DNA from: Sophora flavescens
Lineage: Eukaryota > Streptophyta > Magnoliopsida > Fabales > Fabaceae
Length of the DNA: 64,000 nt
Reading direction: 5' to 3'
NCBI GenBank assembly: GCA_030762895.1
Contig: CM061063.1
Span: 100,710,210-100,774,209 of the forward strand
Within the stretch, counting starts at the first letter, position 1; every line of letters begins with the position of its first letter. This document shows positions 46,169 to 57,000 of this stretch, piece after piece. The translations under genes were made by a program, and so were the position numbers. Below the pieces are notes generated by a model. That model was not told the origin of the DNA. It saw nothing but the letters and a program-made list of their open reading frames with translations, and did no database searches.

Positions 46169-46567
46169 ATCGTTCGTCGGCTTTTGGAGTTGTCCCGATA
46201 GTCCCTAGACTTTTAGAGCCATCTTTTGAGTCTTGTACCCAGTTCCCTATCCCTGGTTTGATGTTTCTTTTTACCTGTTTCTTCAACAGCTGTTTTAGCA
46301 TATGTTGGCCAGTTCGACAAGGCCTGTCCTGTAATCGAATCTAAGATCCCAAGTAGGACAGCTATAATCATATGTGTGATGTTGATTTTCATGTTCTGAG
46401 TGTTCATCACCTTTTCTTAACTGCTTTTAACAAAAAAAAAAAGAGTACCCTTTTTTCAGTAACCTTATATAAAAGGTTATTTTTCCGAAGGCGACCAACG
46501 TTTTAAATAAGTTTCTTTTCCGCAACGGGTAACCATGTGATGCCGGGTTTTAGGGTGTCGCACATAG

Positions 46568-46975
46568 GGGTTGTTCAGTGGGAGAAAAAAGAAAAACATG
46601 GGTGTAATTATTTGGCATACGGTCCTTTGGTCAATTTGGCTTGAAAGCAATGCTTTGATTTTCAAGGGGACAAATCTAGAATTTACAAGGCTCATGGATG
46701 TGATCAAATCAAAATCCTGGACTGGTCATGGCTAAATGCTTCTCAAGAGGGTACAGCTTTTTCGGACTGGTGCGTGAACCCACTTGGTTGTGTTTTGTGT
46801 TTTGCATTCACTGTCCTCACCTGGTCCAGTTTCAGCTTGGCTTACTCTTTGTTTCTGGTGTACCTTGGTAATGGTTTGGCTTGGATTGTGTTTTTCTTAG
46901 GTCTCGCTGGTTTTGTTTGACCTCGGTCTGGTTCCTTTTTACTACACTGGATGCTTCTACTGTATTAGACTCTTA
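46568..46975 (+). pseudogene. LINE ORF2 extreme C-terminus and start of 3' UTR
   Basis: The frame resumes as WHTVLWSIWLESNALIFKG then a region ending near 46733. It is the usual last conserved block of plant LINE ORF2. The DNA after that is noncoding. Confidence 0.75.
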
Positions 46976-47495
46976 GGCTTTGTTTGGTAGAAGAGAATAT
47001 GAGAAGAGAGAAAAGGAGGAGAAAACATAGTTTTCTCTTGTTTGGAAAAAGAGAGAAATAGAGAAGACAGAATAAATTTGGTGGGACCCACCTAAAAAAC
47101 ATTACTCTCCATAGGTGAGAAGAAAAGAGGAGATGATGAGAGTTATTGTGTGAAATTGCATGTGTAACCTTATTTTTTATTAGAAGTTTTTTTAATTAGG
47201 GACGTTTTCGTACTTTCAAAAACAATCAACATTTCTTTCTATGTTAATGTTAGTATTTTTTTTGTCAGTGGGTGGGGTTTAAACCCTCAACCTTCTTATC
47301 ACTCCACTCCTTAATTCCCCCACCCAAACCACATTGGCCACCTTATGACTCCCTCAACCTTCTATGTTTCTTTCATTTTTCTCTTATATCAAACAAAACA
47401 TCAAATCTATTTAAATTCTTACCTCTTTCTCTGTTCTTATACTCTTTATCACCTCTTTCTCTCTTCTTATTTTCTCTTCACCACCAAACACATCC
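46976..47495. mobile_element. Tourist/Harbinger-like MITE (520 bases)
   Basis: The left end GGCTTTGTTTGGT and the reverse complement of the right end, GGATGTGTTTGGT, form imperfect terminal inverted repeats. They extend with GA-rich sequence on the left (AGAAGAGA...) mirrored by a CT-rich stretch on the right. TTA flanks both sides (46973-46975 and 47496-47498). There is no transposase. Frames inside it are compositional. A hAT origin is less likely because of the 3-base target. Confidence 0.72.
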
Positions 47496-47669
47496 TTAGT
47501 GGGGTGGGGTGGGGTGTTGTTGCGCTGCCAGGGGTGGGTATATGTTTTTGGAGTTGATTTAGTATGGTGGTGCCTTTTCTTTGCTCCCCTTTTTTCTTTA
47601 CTTCTTTTGTACATGATATTGATTACACCTAGTCTATCTATACAATTATTTGGTTCATCAAAAAAAAAT

Positions 47670-48178
47670 CAGAGAATCTGTGAAGTAACCTCTTCTGTTT
47701 TCTTGTCGTGATAAATGCTTTTGCTGTTAGAGAAGGGAATGGAGGCAATATGAGTAGATTTATAATGGTTTCGATCGCAAAATCTGGAAAGAGACGGGAG
47801 AGAAGGGACAGATAGGAAAAAGAAAAATTATTGAAACTTTTTTTAAATTAATACATTAAGTCATTAACTAGCTGGTCTAGTTCTAACTAATTGGTCTATG
47901 CCATCCATTTTACTTAATATCATATTAGATAATAAATGGTCTTGGTTCAAGAAGCATGATACACCCAAAGACAAGAGGATGTATCAATTATCATAGAGGG
48001 GACCTCAAATTAGACCATAAAGTTTTGATTTTACCATAAAGGCATAGAAATTTCAAGATAGAAGTGTTATGGAATTATTAATTAGGTAGCCACATCTTTC
48101 TTTGGCAAGTTCCAGAACATATCCGCGAGCCATAATCAATTGTTATAACATAATGTTAAACGCTTCATGAAGATCTTG
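47670..48178. other. Unassigned AT-rich DNA
   Basis: Between the LINE A-tail and the CACTA element I see no gene, repeat end or structure. Confidence 0.4.
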
Positions 48179-49328
48179 CACTACAAAAAAATTGCGATAC
48201 AGCTACGGACGTTTCCAGTGATGGAACACATTGTGTCAGTAAAAGCAATTTTTACCTACACTTTTAAACAATCTGTCAGTATAGGTTTACACTTTTACTT
48301 TCTTATTTTGTTTGCCACTGTTGTCTTCACCAAAACAGAGTTCATTGTCTCCCCAGTCGAGGCTCACGCATAGCTCAAAACCGTCGCTGGAAACCACTCA
48401 TGGATATATAATGCTTCTAATCTTAAAACGTCACTTCCTCACGCGTTTTCTTTTTCTCTTTCTCCGGCGACAATCTCAGATTTTGTTCTCTTTCTCCGGC
48501 GACGATCTCAAATTCTGTTCTCTTTCTCTTTCTCCGGTGACGATCTAGATTATGTTCACTCATCTTTTCCATCGATTCCTCTTCGATTCAAATCGTCTTC
48601 TACCTCACGCCACTATGAATTCTGAATAGTAAGTGCAATTTATGGTTCTGCTTCAATTTTGACTCCGAGATATTGATACTCCTGTTTTGTGTGTTTTTTC
48701 TAGTTCAAGCTCGTTTAAATCTGCTTTTAATTATCATTAATTTGATGGCGGTGATTTTTGTGTTTTGTAAAGGGCTTATTCGGTTTTGTTTTACCTCTTC
48801 CCTAATGATGTGTGTGAGCAATGAAACTTGTGTCGAAAATTTTGTTGTTGATTTAGATATGTTTATATAGAAGATACATCAATCAATTATTTTAGAAATG
48901 TAAGTTTCTATGATTCAGTTTGTGGAACTTTGTTTCTCAATTTTAGAAAGAAATTTTTTTATTGTTTGCATCTTGCCTCTCCCATGTTTGATAGAATGAA
49001 TGTCTGGACCATGATTCATACACTGGTTGATAACTGACTTCATTCTTGCTTGGAGTGAATGAATTCAGTTTGATTGGTATTGATATTCATGTGTATATTG
49101 AACTTTACCTTGCTTAATTCACACGAGTCATGAAATTTTTGGAAAGTGTTGCCAAGATTTAGATGAAATGGTGCAGTCTTTTGATCATGTGATAGGTACC
49201 AAAGTTTACAGAACAAGATATGAGTGTATGTTGGTGGTTAACAATCTTGCTCTTTATTTTAGTTTAGGATTGATTTTCTTATGGTTTATTAATTTGCAAA
49301 TGCACATGCTTGGCCATGGTTCATATAG

Positions 49329-49487
49329 GAAGAGGAAGCCAAAGCTTAGAAGGCTAAGGAGGAGGAAGCTGCTGCATTAGACTTTGGGAAGAGGAAAGCC
49401 GAATTTTCAGTTGATGATGAAGCTACCCTTGAAGAAGAGGAGGACAATACTGAAGACTTGCTAGTCAATTTTGTTGAATATATAAAG
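49329..49487 (+). pseudogene. Captured exon of a DDRGK1/UFBP1-like gene
   Basis: After an acceptor-like CATATAG the frame reads EEEA then a stop, followed by KEEEAAALDFGKRKAEFSVD, an acidic linker, and DLLVNFVEYIK. This matches the part of plant DDRGK-domain protein 1 between its Lys/Glu-rich helix and the start of the folded DDRGK domain, including FSVD and FVEYIK. DDRGK1 (UFBP1) is an ER-anchored partner of the UFM1 ligase. Only this exon-sized piece is present, with a stop, so it is not functional. It continues in frame into the HDS fragment downstream. Confidence 0.8.
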
Positions 49488-49514
49488 GACCTTGATAGCA
49501 TATTATCAACCACA

Positions 49515-49825
49515 GGTAAAATTAAGCATTTTAGGCTATTTGAATATTTAGCACACAATTCTCTGAACTTCCCTGTCATTCACCACATTCAATTTCCAAG
49601 TGGGATTCACAGGTATTTCAAATTGTTATTTGTTGGTTAAGATGCAAGAATTATTTGTAGGCATCTTGAAACTTAATCCATTCATTTCTATTAACAGGGG
49701 TGACTTGGTGATTGATGCTGGTGCTAAAGCTGGAGCCCGTCTGGTTGATGGGTTTGGATTTTGACATTCTTAGAAATACATCATTCAATTTGATGCAATG
49801 CTGCAGAATGAGAAATACGAAGACA
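49515..49825 (+). pseudogene. HDS: Captured HDS (GcpE/IspG) gene fragment, two exons with an intron
   Basis: Exon a (to 49612) reads FRLFEYLAHNSLNFPVIHHI then QFPSGIHR. An intron with GT/AG ends follows (49613-49697). Exon b reads GDLVIDAGAKAGARLVDG, then after a small deletion and frameshift DFDILRNTSFNLMQCCRMRN, ending at a donor-like ACA/GTATG (49825). These are consecutive parts of the C-terminal region of plant 4-hydroxy-3-methylbut-2-enyl diphosphate synthase, the plastid MEP-pathway iron-sulfur enzyme. The intron shows capture at the DNA level. The first iron-sulfur Cys region is reached (CRMRN) but the rest of the enzyme is absent. Confidence 0.85.
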
Positions 49826-50766
49826 GTATGAGAGCTTTACTGTATTGTTGTATTTGTTTATTTTCTATGTTTCTTAAGTCATTGCTAAACTTTCTTTCAT
49901 CTCTAATAAGATTTCTCTTTTAACACTTACGATTCTGCTTCTTTATCAATAGAATGCCTGAAAATAAATCTGTGATTCTGACCAATTGTATTTTGTTATA
50001 CTTGATATCTGGTGCAAAAGTTTTAATTATTTCTTCTCCAATTTATAATCTTTATATGCAAAGTTCTTTTTGTACTGCTATTTATTTGATGCCATTTTTT
50101 AATTTGTTGTAGGTAACTCCAGAATTTCTTGTAATGGCTTTTGGGCTCAATTACCTTGGACTGAATATGGATGGGTGCAGGCTGTTGCTCTTAGAATAAT
50201 ATGGATGAATTCATTTTTAGCTGTACATATTCTGTTCAGACTCTAGGATTTAGTTTTAGTTATTAAATACTTTATTTTTTAAAACTAGTTGCTTGTTTGT
50301 AATATTGTGTTTGAAATTTTATTTGTCATCTTTTTTTTGGTGGAATTATTTGTCTTCTTTACTTATAATAGAATAGGTTCCAGTTTAATTCAAAATATTA
50401 TGAATAAGTTATTTATTAGAATTTATAATTACAATTAAAATTGAGATAAAATTAAATTAATTTAATAAATATTAATAGTTTTTAGTGACAGACACCCATG
50501 GGTAGAATTCAATGCTTTTACCTACACCCACCATATGTATTACCCATGGTGTATTCTTTACCTACCGGCAAAAGTTGTAGGTACATGTCAATAGCCTGTA
50601 GTGACAGTTGATACAACTTTGACCTACAGCCACAAAATTGTTGCTAGTCGCTTATCATAATGGACGGCTACTTTGTCCGAAGGTAAATGTTAAATAGACA
50701 TTTACCTACGGATTAGTATCCTTTACAGTTTTTGTCAGTCACTAAATATCAATTTTTTTAGTGTTG

Positions 50767-51380
50767 ATACATTTTGTAGAAACTTTTTTTTTTTTTGATT
50801 TACAAAACTTAATTAACTTGTATTTGTAGTGTCAAATTATTGAAATTGGAAACGGATGGTAATAGGATATCCATAAATTTAAAAGAAGTGTCAAGGTTTA
50901 CTTTTCTCTAATTTCCTTGAAATTTTAGTAGAAAACTATGCTCAAGTAACCCAGCCGGATTTGCTGGTATATATCTTCCTTGTTTTCTCCATTACTTCTG
51001 TGTTTTTCAACTTTTTAAAATTTCCAAATTCAAGATTCGAAAAAGTATATGATACTACACGAGCTTCAGCAAAAAGATGTCCCGGTTGATTCAAACTCAA
51101 CTTTCTTCTTGTCATATACCAGTTTTATAAGCAGGATAATTATTATTAAACTGTTCAATTTATTTTGTACAGTGATAATTAGTTGTGTTTGATAATTATA
51201 AAATAATATTTTATAATTTAGTTTCAAATTATATTATTTGGCTAAGAGACATTTTAGTAAGAAAATATAATTATTTTGAGATTTACAAAGGGTATAATTT
51301 ATTTTATGAAAGTATCTAACTCTAAGATATCACAAATATTTTATTTATTTCAAAAAAAGGTTGATTTTATTAATTTGCTA
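50767..51380. other. Unassigned AT-rich DNA, possibly U3 of E7
   Basis: No gene seen. It may include the upstream part of the E7 LTR, but I could not find a convincing LTR start. Confidence 0.35.
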
Positions 51381-53545
51381 GTCGCACCCCCTATTTTACT
51401 ATGCATACCCCCCTCATCTCTTAAATAAATCAAGAAGACTCTCCCTCACCCTCACTTTCCATTTTCTGAAAAACTCCCTTCTTCTTCTACTTCCTCCATC
51501 AACTCACCACCCCAGTCGCCACCATCTCTTCCTCTCCTCCTTGTTGGGTAAGTGTTTACCCCTAGTTTCTTCTAGATTCAAGAAAATCCCCAAATCAATT
51601 TTGAAACCCTAAATCAAACAAGAAGGACAACATGCAAGACCTCTAGCTTCCTTCAAATAAAATTTCGAAAACTGAAGAACAAGTCAGATTAGGAAGCACA
51701 GGGAGATCAACACTCACCACCTTCAATTCACTACTTGGTTATGTGAGTTCTTGTTGTTTGTAACATTGGGTAACCACAAATCCCAATTACTTGTTAGATT
51801 GTTTAAATTGCTTTGGTAGAATGTTTGTTCTGAACTGATATATGCTTTGTAACAATGGGGTTTTGATTTCATGTTGATTAGGGGTGGTTGTGGATGAAAA
51901 ATTTCCAAGGGGTTGTCAATCCTTCAAACCCGTAATGTACCCCTGTTAGTGTTTCATCCATAACTTCCTCTACAGGGCTTATTTAGAAGTAATTTTTGTA
52001 CCATTAGAAATTAGACTCATTTTCCTTCGAAATGGGCTTTGGAATGGTTCAATTTCATTAAGTATAAAAGGCTAAAAATGACATGCAAGTTATTGTTGGT
52101 ACTGAAAACTGACATTGTTTTAGTATTTAAATTGTAGTAAATTGTACTAATATTGGATTGTGCTAATTCCGGTTTTAATAGAAAATAGACTTATGGTGTT
52201 ACAATTTAGGCTCTGGAAGTTCTGATTTTGATGAAGTTTTTATGGAGAAAACCCAGTTCCATTTTGCTGCAAAATTCTGTTTACATAACTTTGAGCATAT
52301 GGTACTTGAATTGTGTGGAATAGATTTCTATGTGTTTTAATTCTGTCCAACCATGAATAAAATGTATATGTGCAATTGGTATGGTGTTATTCGTGGCTGT
52401 ATGATCTAACTTAGTGGTTGTTGCATGATGATTTGGTTGGTATGAATTGTAATATGAAGGTGTGACATTTCCATTTGTACTATGTCTTCACTCTTTGCAT
52501 TTTTATGCATGTTTAATGAAGTTATCATCTTGGTATGGTTGATGAATATTTAAAGCATTTGACTTCCATTAGAGAAGAGTATGAGAAAATGAATCATAGC
52601 ATGGCATTAAAAACTTAAAATGGTCTATGTTTAGTGAAACTTAAGGTTTCAAAACTATTCTAGCCATTATTTAAGGCCACAATATTCTTGTGGGTGAGAT
52701 GTTAAGTCCTTCTTTTTTTTGGAGGCTAGGATATGATACTAGCAATTAAGGGACGCCTAATTGTTGTCATAGAGCTCTGACTGCCATATCAACCAGTTTA
52801 AACTACGCTTGCCTTATTTCCGCTCACACTTGAGGTACCTAGTAAAGGTTTCTTTCCTTAAAATGTCTATGCTTAGATTCACATTCAGTAAATAAGTCAA
52901 TCCAAGTAAGGACCTAGTAGAAAGAGCTGGTGATGAAAGGGTGAGTTATAAGAGAATAATTTCGTAGTGGTAGAAAGTTGAGTAGTCCTACTTTAGCCTG
53001 CTTTAGTCCACGGAGTACACACCTGGCAAAATGGAGAGGTAAGTTGGCTATGAGAAACTTTACCACTACGTGAGGTTAATTATGATATGTGTGCATATGA
53101 GTAAGTATGTATAATTCAACGAGGATAATTAAACATAATATATTGTTACTAATATGCTTTGCTTGAAGAAGGAACTCATTGAGATTCATTTCTCACTAGG
53201 CTCCTCTTTGTTTCAGATAACAGGTACACATTGGAAACTGATAAGCAAGTTCGGGAGATTGCTTGACAGTCACCCAATAGTGTCCCAAGATACGTTAGTT
53301 TTCACAAATGGATCAAAGTTGGAGTCTTACTAGGAGTCAATGTTTACATGAAATTGAATTGCTGATTAGGGGCTAAATGGTTATTTGTATTAAATTAATT
53401 CCAATTATATGTTCAACTCTACAAAAATATCTTGTAGAAATTTGTTTCACTTATTTTAAAAATTTCCTATGTTCAACTATTATTCCTATAACCATGTTTA
53501 TATATTATTACTCTGTAGTATCCTTGTGAAAGTTGGGATATTGCA
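51380..53545 (+). repeat. E7 5' LTR, left boundary unresolved
   Basis: The right boundary is clear: GGGATATTGCA (ends 53545), then TTTA and the primer site. A TATA-like TTAAATAAAT (about 51421) precedes a CT-rich leader (51435-51545) and a donor-like TTGGGTAAGTG (about 51545), a layout similar to the long LTRs E5 and E6. The start is approximate. Confidence 0.55.
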
Positions 53546-54096
53546 TTTATGGTATCAAAGCAGTTTGGTCCTTCCGGACTGTGAGTTTATCATAATAAGA
53601 AGAGCGTGTTTAGCGTGATCCGGCTTAGGACGTCAGTAGTCAATGTCTTTTTGCAGTGTTGTTACAATTCTGAGTTCTTTGAGGATAAATTATTGAGACT
53701 GGTCATCCCAATGGTTTGCTCAAGGAATGAAGGAGGATAATGACCTATGGGGGTAAGCATTAAATAGACAATGCTTCCCATAGTTTAGTTGTGGCAGTTA
53801 TAATTAGTCTATTGAAAAAGATTTTTGGATTTTCATTTTTGAATTTTTCCATGTGTTATTTGCATACGACTTGAATTACCTATTTCAACAAGAATTGGCT
53901 TGTGAGTTAGTGTTCTGATGTTGGTAAATTTAATTCGAACGTACTGAAGCTCTATTTTGGTTGAGTAACTATTGGACGCCATTCTAAATTTAAGTTGTCT
54001 TGAGAGGGAATTTTCAATGTGTGAACAATTTGTAGTTGAAGTCATGGTGAAGGTATAAGTTATGAAATTTCATGCTTCTTGTGAATGGGTGTGTCG
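53546..54096 (+). mobile_element. E7 primer-binding site and leader, cut by E6
   Basis: TGGTATCAAAGCAG (53550-53563) is an initiator tRNA-Met-type primer site with one change from the usual TGGTATCAGAGC. The leader after it has no open frame. At 54096 E6 is inserted, so the body of E7 lies beyond the right edge. Confidence 0.7.
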
Positions 54097-57000
54097 TACG
54101 ACACCCCTTCTAGGGTCATCACATTGTTACCCAAAAGCGGAAATTAAATTGCTAATCGCTGGTTACTTTCGGAAAATATATTTTTGAGTAACTGTTTCTT
54201 TACGAAAATAGTGCTGAATTTTTTTTTCTAAACATAGAACCATCGTAAACATAAACAAACATATATGTATATCTATATATATACATCACCTCTTTACATA
54301 CACCCTACCTATAATAAGAGATAACAAATGAGCCCTCATAAGTATAGGCTATTCTCCATCAAACTAAGCAAAGAAAATAAAGACATATACATATAAGTAA
54401 CGAGTGGTCTAGAACCATACCAAAAACTCATGGCTCTAAGTAGCCAGATCAAAAACTGACAAGACTCGCTACCCCAAAACTACATCTATAGCTGGTCAAG
54501 CTAGTGAAACCCATTGGGAAGATCATGATGATCAACCCCACCTACACTGCAGTTAATCTGAAGAAGATGCCTCCGCTCCCACTTCGTCGCCGGAAGAATC
54601 CTCATCATCCACTGCAGGAGGTTGAAACTCAAGATCGTCCTCAATATATTCCTCTGGGTCCTCCTCCACTTCAACAGGAGGTTCGTCAGGTCCTACTATC
54701 TGAAGAGGATTTGGCAGAGGTGGCGGATCCATTAATCCGTGCTCATCCAAGTACTGCAGGTATAGCCAAACTGGGGGTAGAGATACCTCGACAGTCTCTA
54801 CGACATGTATCCTTTGTTGTGGTCCTTCTTCCACTGTGCCGATAACTTCTCTGCTAGGACCGTGATAGGTGGTGCTGAGTGCCCCAGGGTTGATCTCCCA
54901 GGCACCACCATATTGCGTTCGATCAAAAACGATCGATCGGACCCTCGATTGTACCAATGGTATATCCGGGTCCATCTGAACATGTAAGAGTGAGAAACCA
55001 ATACATGGATCTTACTCAATAACTACATACTAGCCACCACATAAACACATCAGCATTTACCAAATACAAACATTTATAAACAAATAGTTTATCAGTGGGT
55101 TCAACACCCCAAACATCATTGATTTAAAATTGTGCATGACACTTCATATTCATCATCTAATTTCGTCCTAATCTCATGAGATATCCCAACACATAGTGAG
55201 TTGATCAGGCTCCATTGCCACACAGGCACACTGGCACACAGCCACACAGGCACGCAGCCTCTTCCCATCCACACAGGCACAAAGCCACAGGCACACAGCC
55301 AACAACACAGTGCATACTGTCCACACTCAAGGCACTAGTAGCAACGAAGATGGGGTCTCAAATGTCCTCCTTAGGCACATGAGAAAAACATAGTAAGAAC
55401 TATCTGACGCCGCAGGTAATTAATACATCGAACCGCAGGCACGTCTGCCAAATGCATGCAAAACACTTTTGTTTCAAACTCTTTTCTTTGTGTTCAATCT
55501 TTCTTTGCCGAAGCTCAAAATGGCTTACAACTCACATAGTTTTAAAACATCTTTAAAACTTTCGTTACAACACAGGACCTCACAGTCCGAGTGCTCAATC
55601 ACGACACCTCTCGACCGATGCACCAGTCTTAGGTTCGTGGTAAAAAAAAAACATCTTAAATGTTTCAATACGGTATACACCACGTATACAGTACAGGACC
55701 TCAAAGTCCAAAGCACCCCAAGTCCACAACAACACAGAACCTTAGTACCCCGACGTCTCGGTTACTAAGTTCAACAACAATTTCAACACGGTTGAATTAA
55801 TTTTTGGTTTTCAGAAATTCTTTTCAAATTGGAAATTCATTAATAAAATCCTTAAATAATAAAACTTAGTTTTTCACAAACCAATGAGTCACTTGAGGTT
55901 TAATTTTCTTCAAAATATGCACTGCCGTATCAAAATACTTGCCGTCTACATTTTTCCAACTTTGCCGTCAAATATTATTTTGAAAGCTTTTTAAATCAAA
56001 ATTAGCCTTTTCCCACTTAATTAATTTTCTAAAATCATAATTAACTTATTTTTACCAATTAATTTCATAAAATAATATTTTACAATATTCCAGAATTTCT
56101 TACGTAAAAATTAGCAGTGCGAAAATATTTTCACGGTTTCGCGCTCATTGTGACTCACAATACACTCTTACAGTATTATATTATTAAAATAATAATATTT
56201 TCCAAAATTCCTTATTTTTATCAAATAGAAATTTCCATCAATCTTATATATATCAATATTTTTCAGTTAAGACATTGAATATAATTTGCGAAGCTTCTTA
56301 AAGCTTTTATCCGATTAACTTAATTGGGCACTGTCCACTGTCAGGCTTCTCACACATCAATCAACAATTATATCACAGATATTTCCCAGGCAGATCATGC
56401 ATCACAGTAGCATAATATACTTACAGATAAACAATTAAACGCAATTAAAACCACACAGATACAAATAACACAACATTAAACAACGTAAATAAATACTAAC
56501 AGACAAATAATTACAAACAAATACGGGATAGCATATAGCCATCGAATAAATCCTCAGGTGTTCCCCTCTTACCTTTCAGAGACTTTCTTGTGAATTACTG
56601 AATTTCTTCGTAAGTTCGGTTGTAGTGTATACGTCACACTCACTCGACCTTCAACCATTACAATCAAATAATTACAAATCAAGAAAATAAAACATTCTAA
56701 ACCTTACTACATAGTCACGACCTCTAGGGTTTTTGAATGACTAAAATTTCTAATCATGATTAAGTCATGGATTAATGATCCTTGATCAACCTAAATCATG
56801 GATTAATGACTAAACAACTAAATTTGAAACTCAAAGCTTTCTAACTCTTCTATACCAAGATTCGGTCTCAACATGTTCATAGGGCTAGGGTTCTTAGTTT
56901 AATAAACCAACTTGGATTTATTAAGCATACATACTAATAGCTTGATTACTAAGATCATTAATGAAAACTTTGAACAAAAACTCATCAAATCTCACCCACC

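Larger units (their letters stand above)
41672..46562 (+). mobile_element. Solo LTR E5 of a long-LTR Tekay-like family (4.9 kb)
   Basis: It begins TATAACACCCTG (first dinucleotide TG changed to TA) and ends AGGGTGTCGCA, flanked by a perfect CATAG duplication (41667-41671 and 46563-46567). The LINE frame resumes across it. No internal region remains, so recombination between two LTRs removed the body. Layout: TATA box (42262-42269), CT-rich leader with (CTT)n at about 42335-42369, degenerate repeats (42730-43400), donor-like GAGGTAAGAGG (GT at 43710), a 477-base tandem duplication, and an acidic ORF (45669-46168). Terminal and internal motifs relate it to E6 and, more distantly, E3. Confidence 0.9.
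40640..47669 (+). mobile_element. LINE remnant (L1-type), C-terminal part and 3' end, interrupted
   Basis: Pieces 40640-41671, 46568-46975 and 47499-47669 belong to one plant LINE. The coding frame enters mid-protein at the E1 junction, so the upstream RT and endonuclease lie on the far side of E1, off window. The 3' end carries a short A-run (about 47660-47669) after a noncoding tail. It is interrupted by solo LTR E5 (41672-46562) and a MITE (46976-47495). Confidence 0.85.
48179..50763. mobile_element. Non-autonomous CACTA element with captured gene fragments
   Basis: The left end CACTACAAAAAAATTG and the reverse complement of the right end CACTAAAAAAATTG form the terminal inverted repeats. 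A 3-base TTG duplication flanks the element (48176-48178 and 50764-50766). Subterminal DNA at both ends carries short repeated motifs (ACCTAC, GTGACAG). No CACTA transposase is recognisable. The interior holds exon-intron fragments of at least two unrelated genes on the plus strand, so this is a Pack-CACTA type element. A short repeat of TTTCTCCGGCGACGATCTC (48465-48545) resembles a leader region. Confidence 0.9.

Noticed and set aside
46976..47495. hAT-type MITE
   Set aside because: The flanks show a 3-base TTA target and GG-starting ends, which fit Tourist/Harbinger better than an 8-base hAT target.
48167..48373. ORF crossing the left end of the CACTA element
   Set aside because: It begins in flanking DNA and crosses the terminal inverted repeat, so it cannot be an old gene.
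55196..55300. CA-rich repeats (CACACAGGCACA) in the E6 LTR as a satellite
   Set aside because: Short, irregular and confined to about 100 bases; simple low-complexity sequence.
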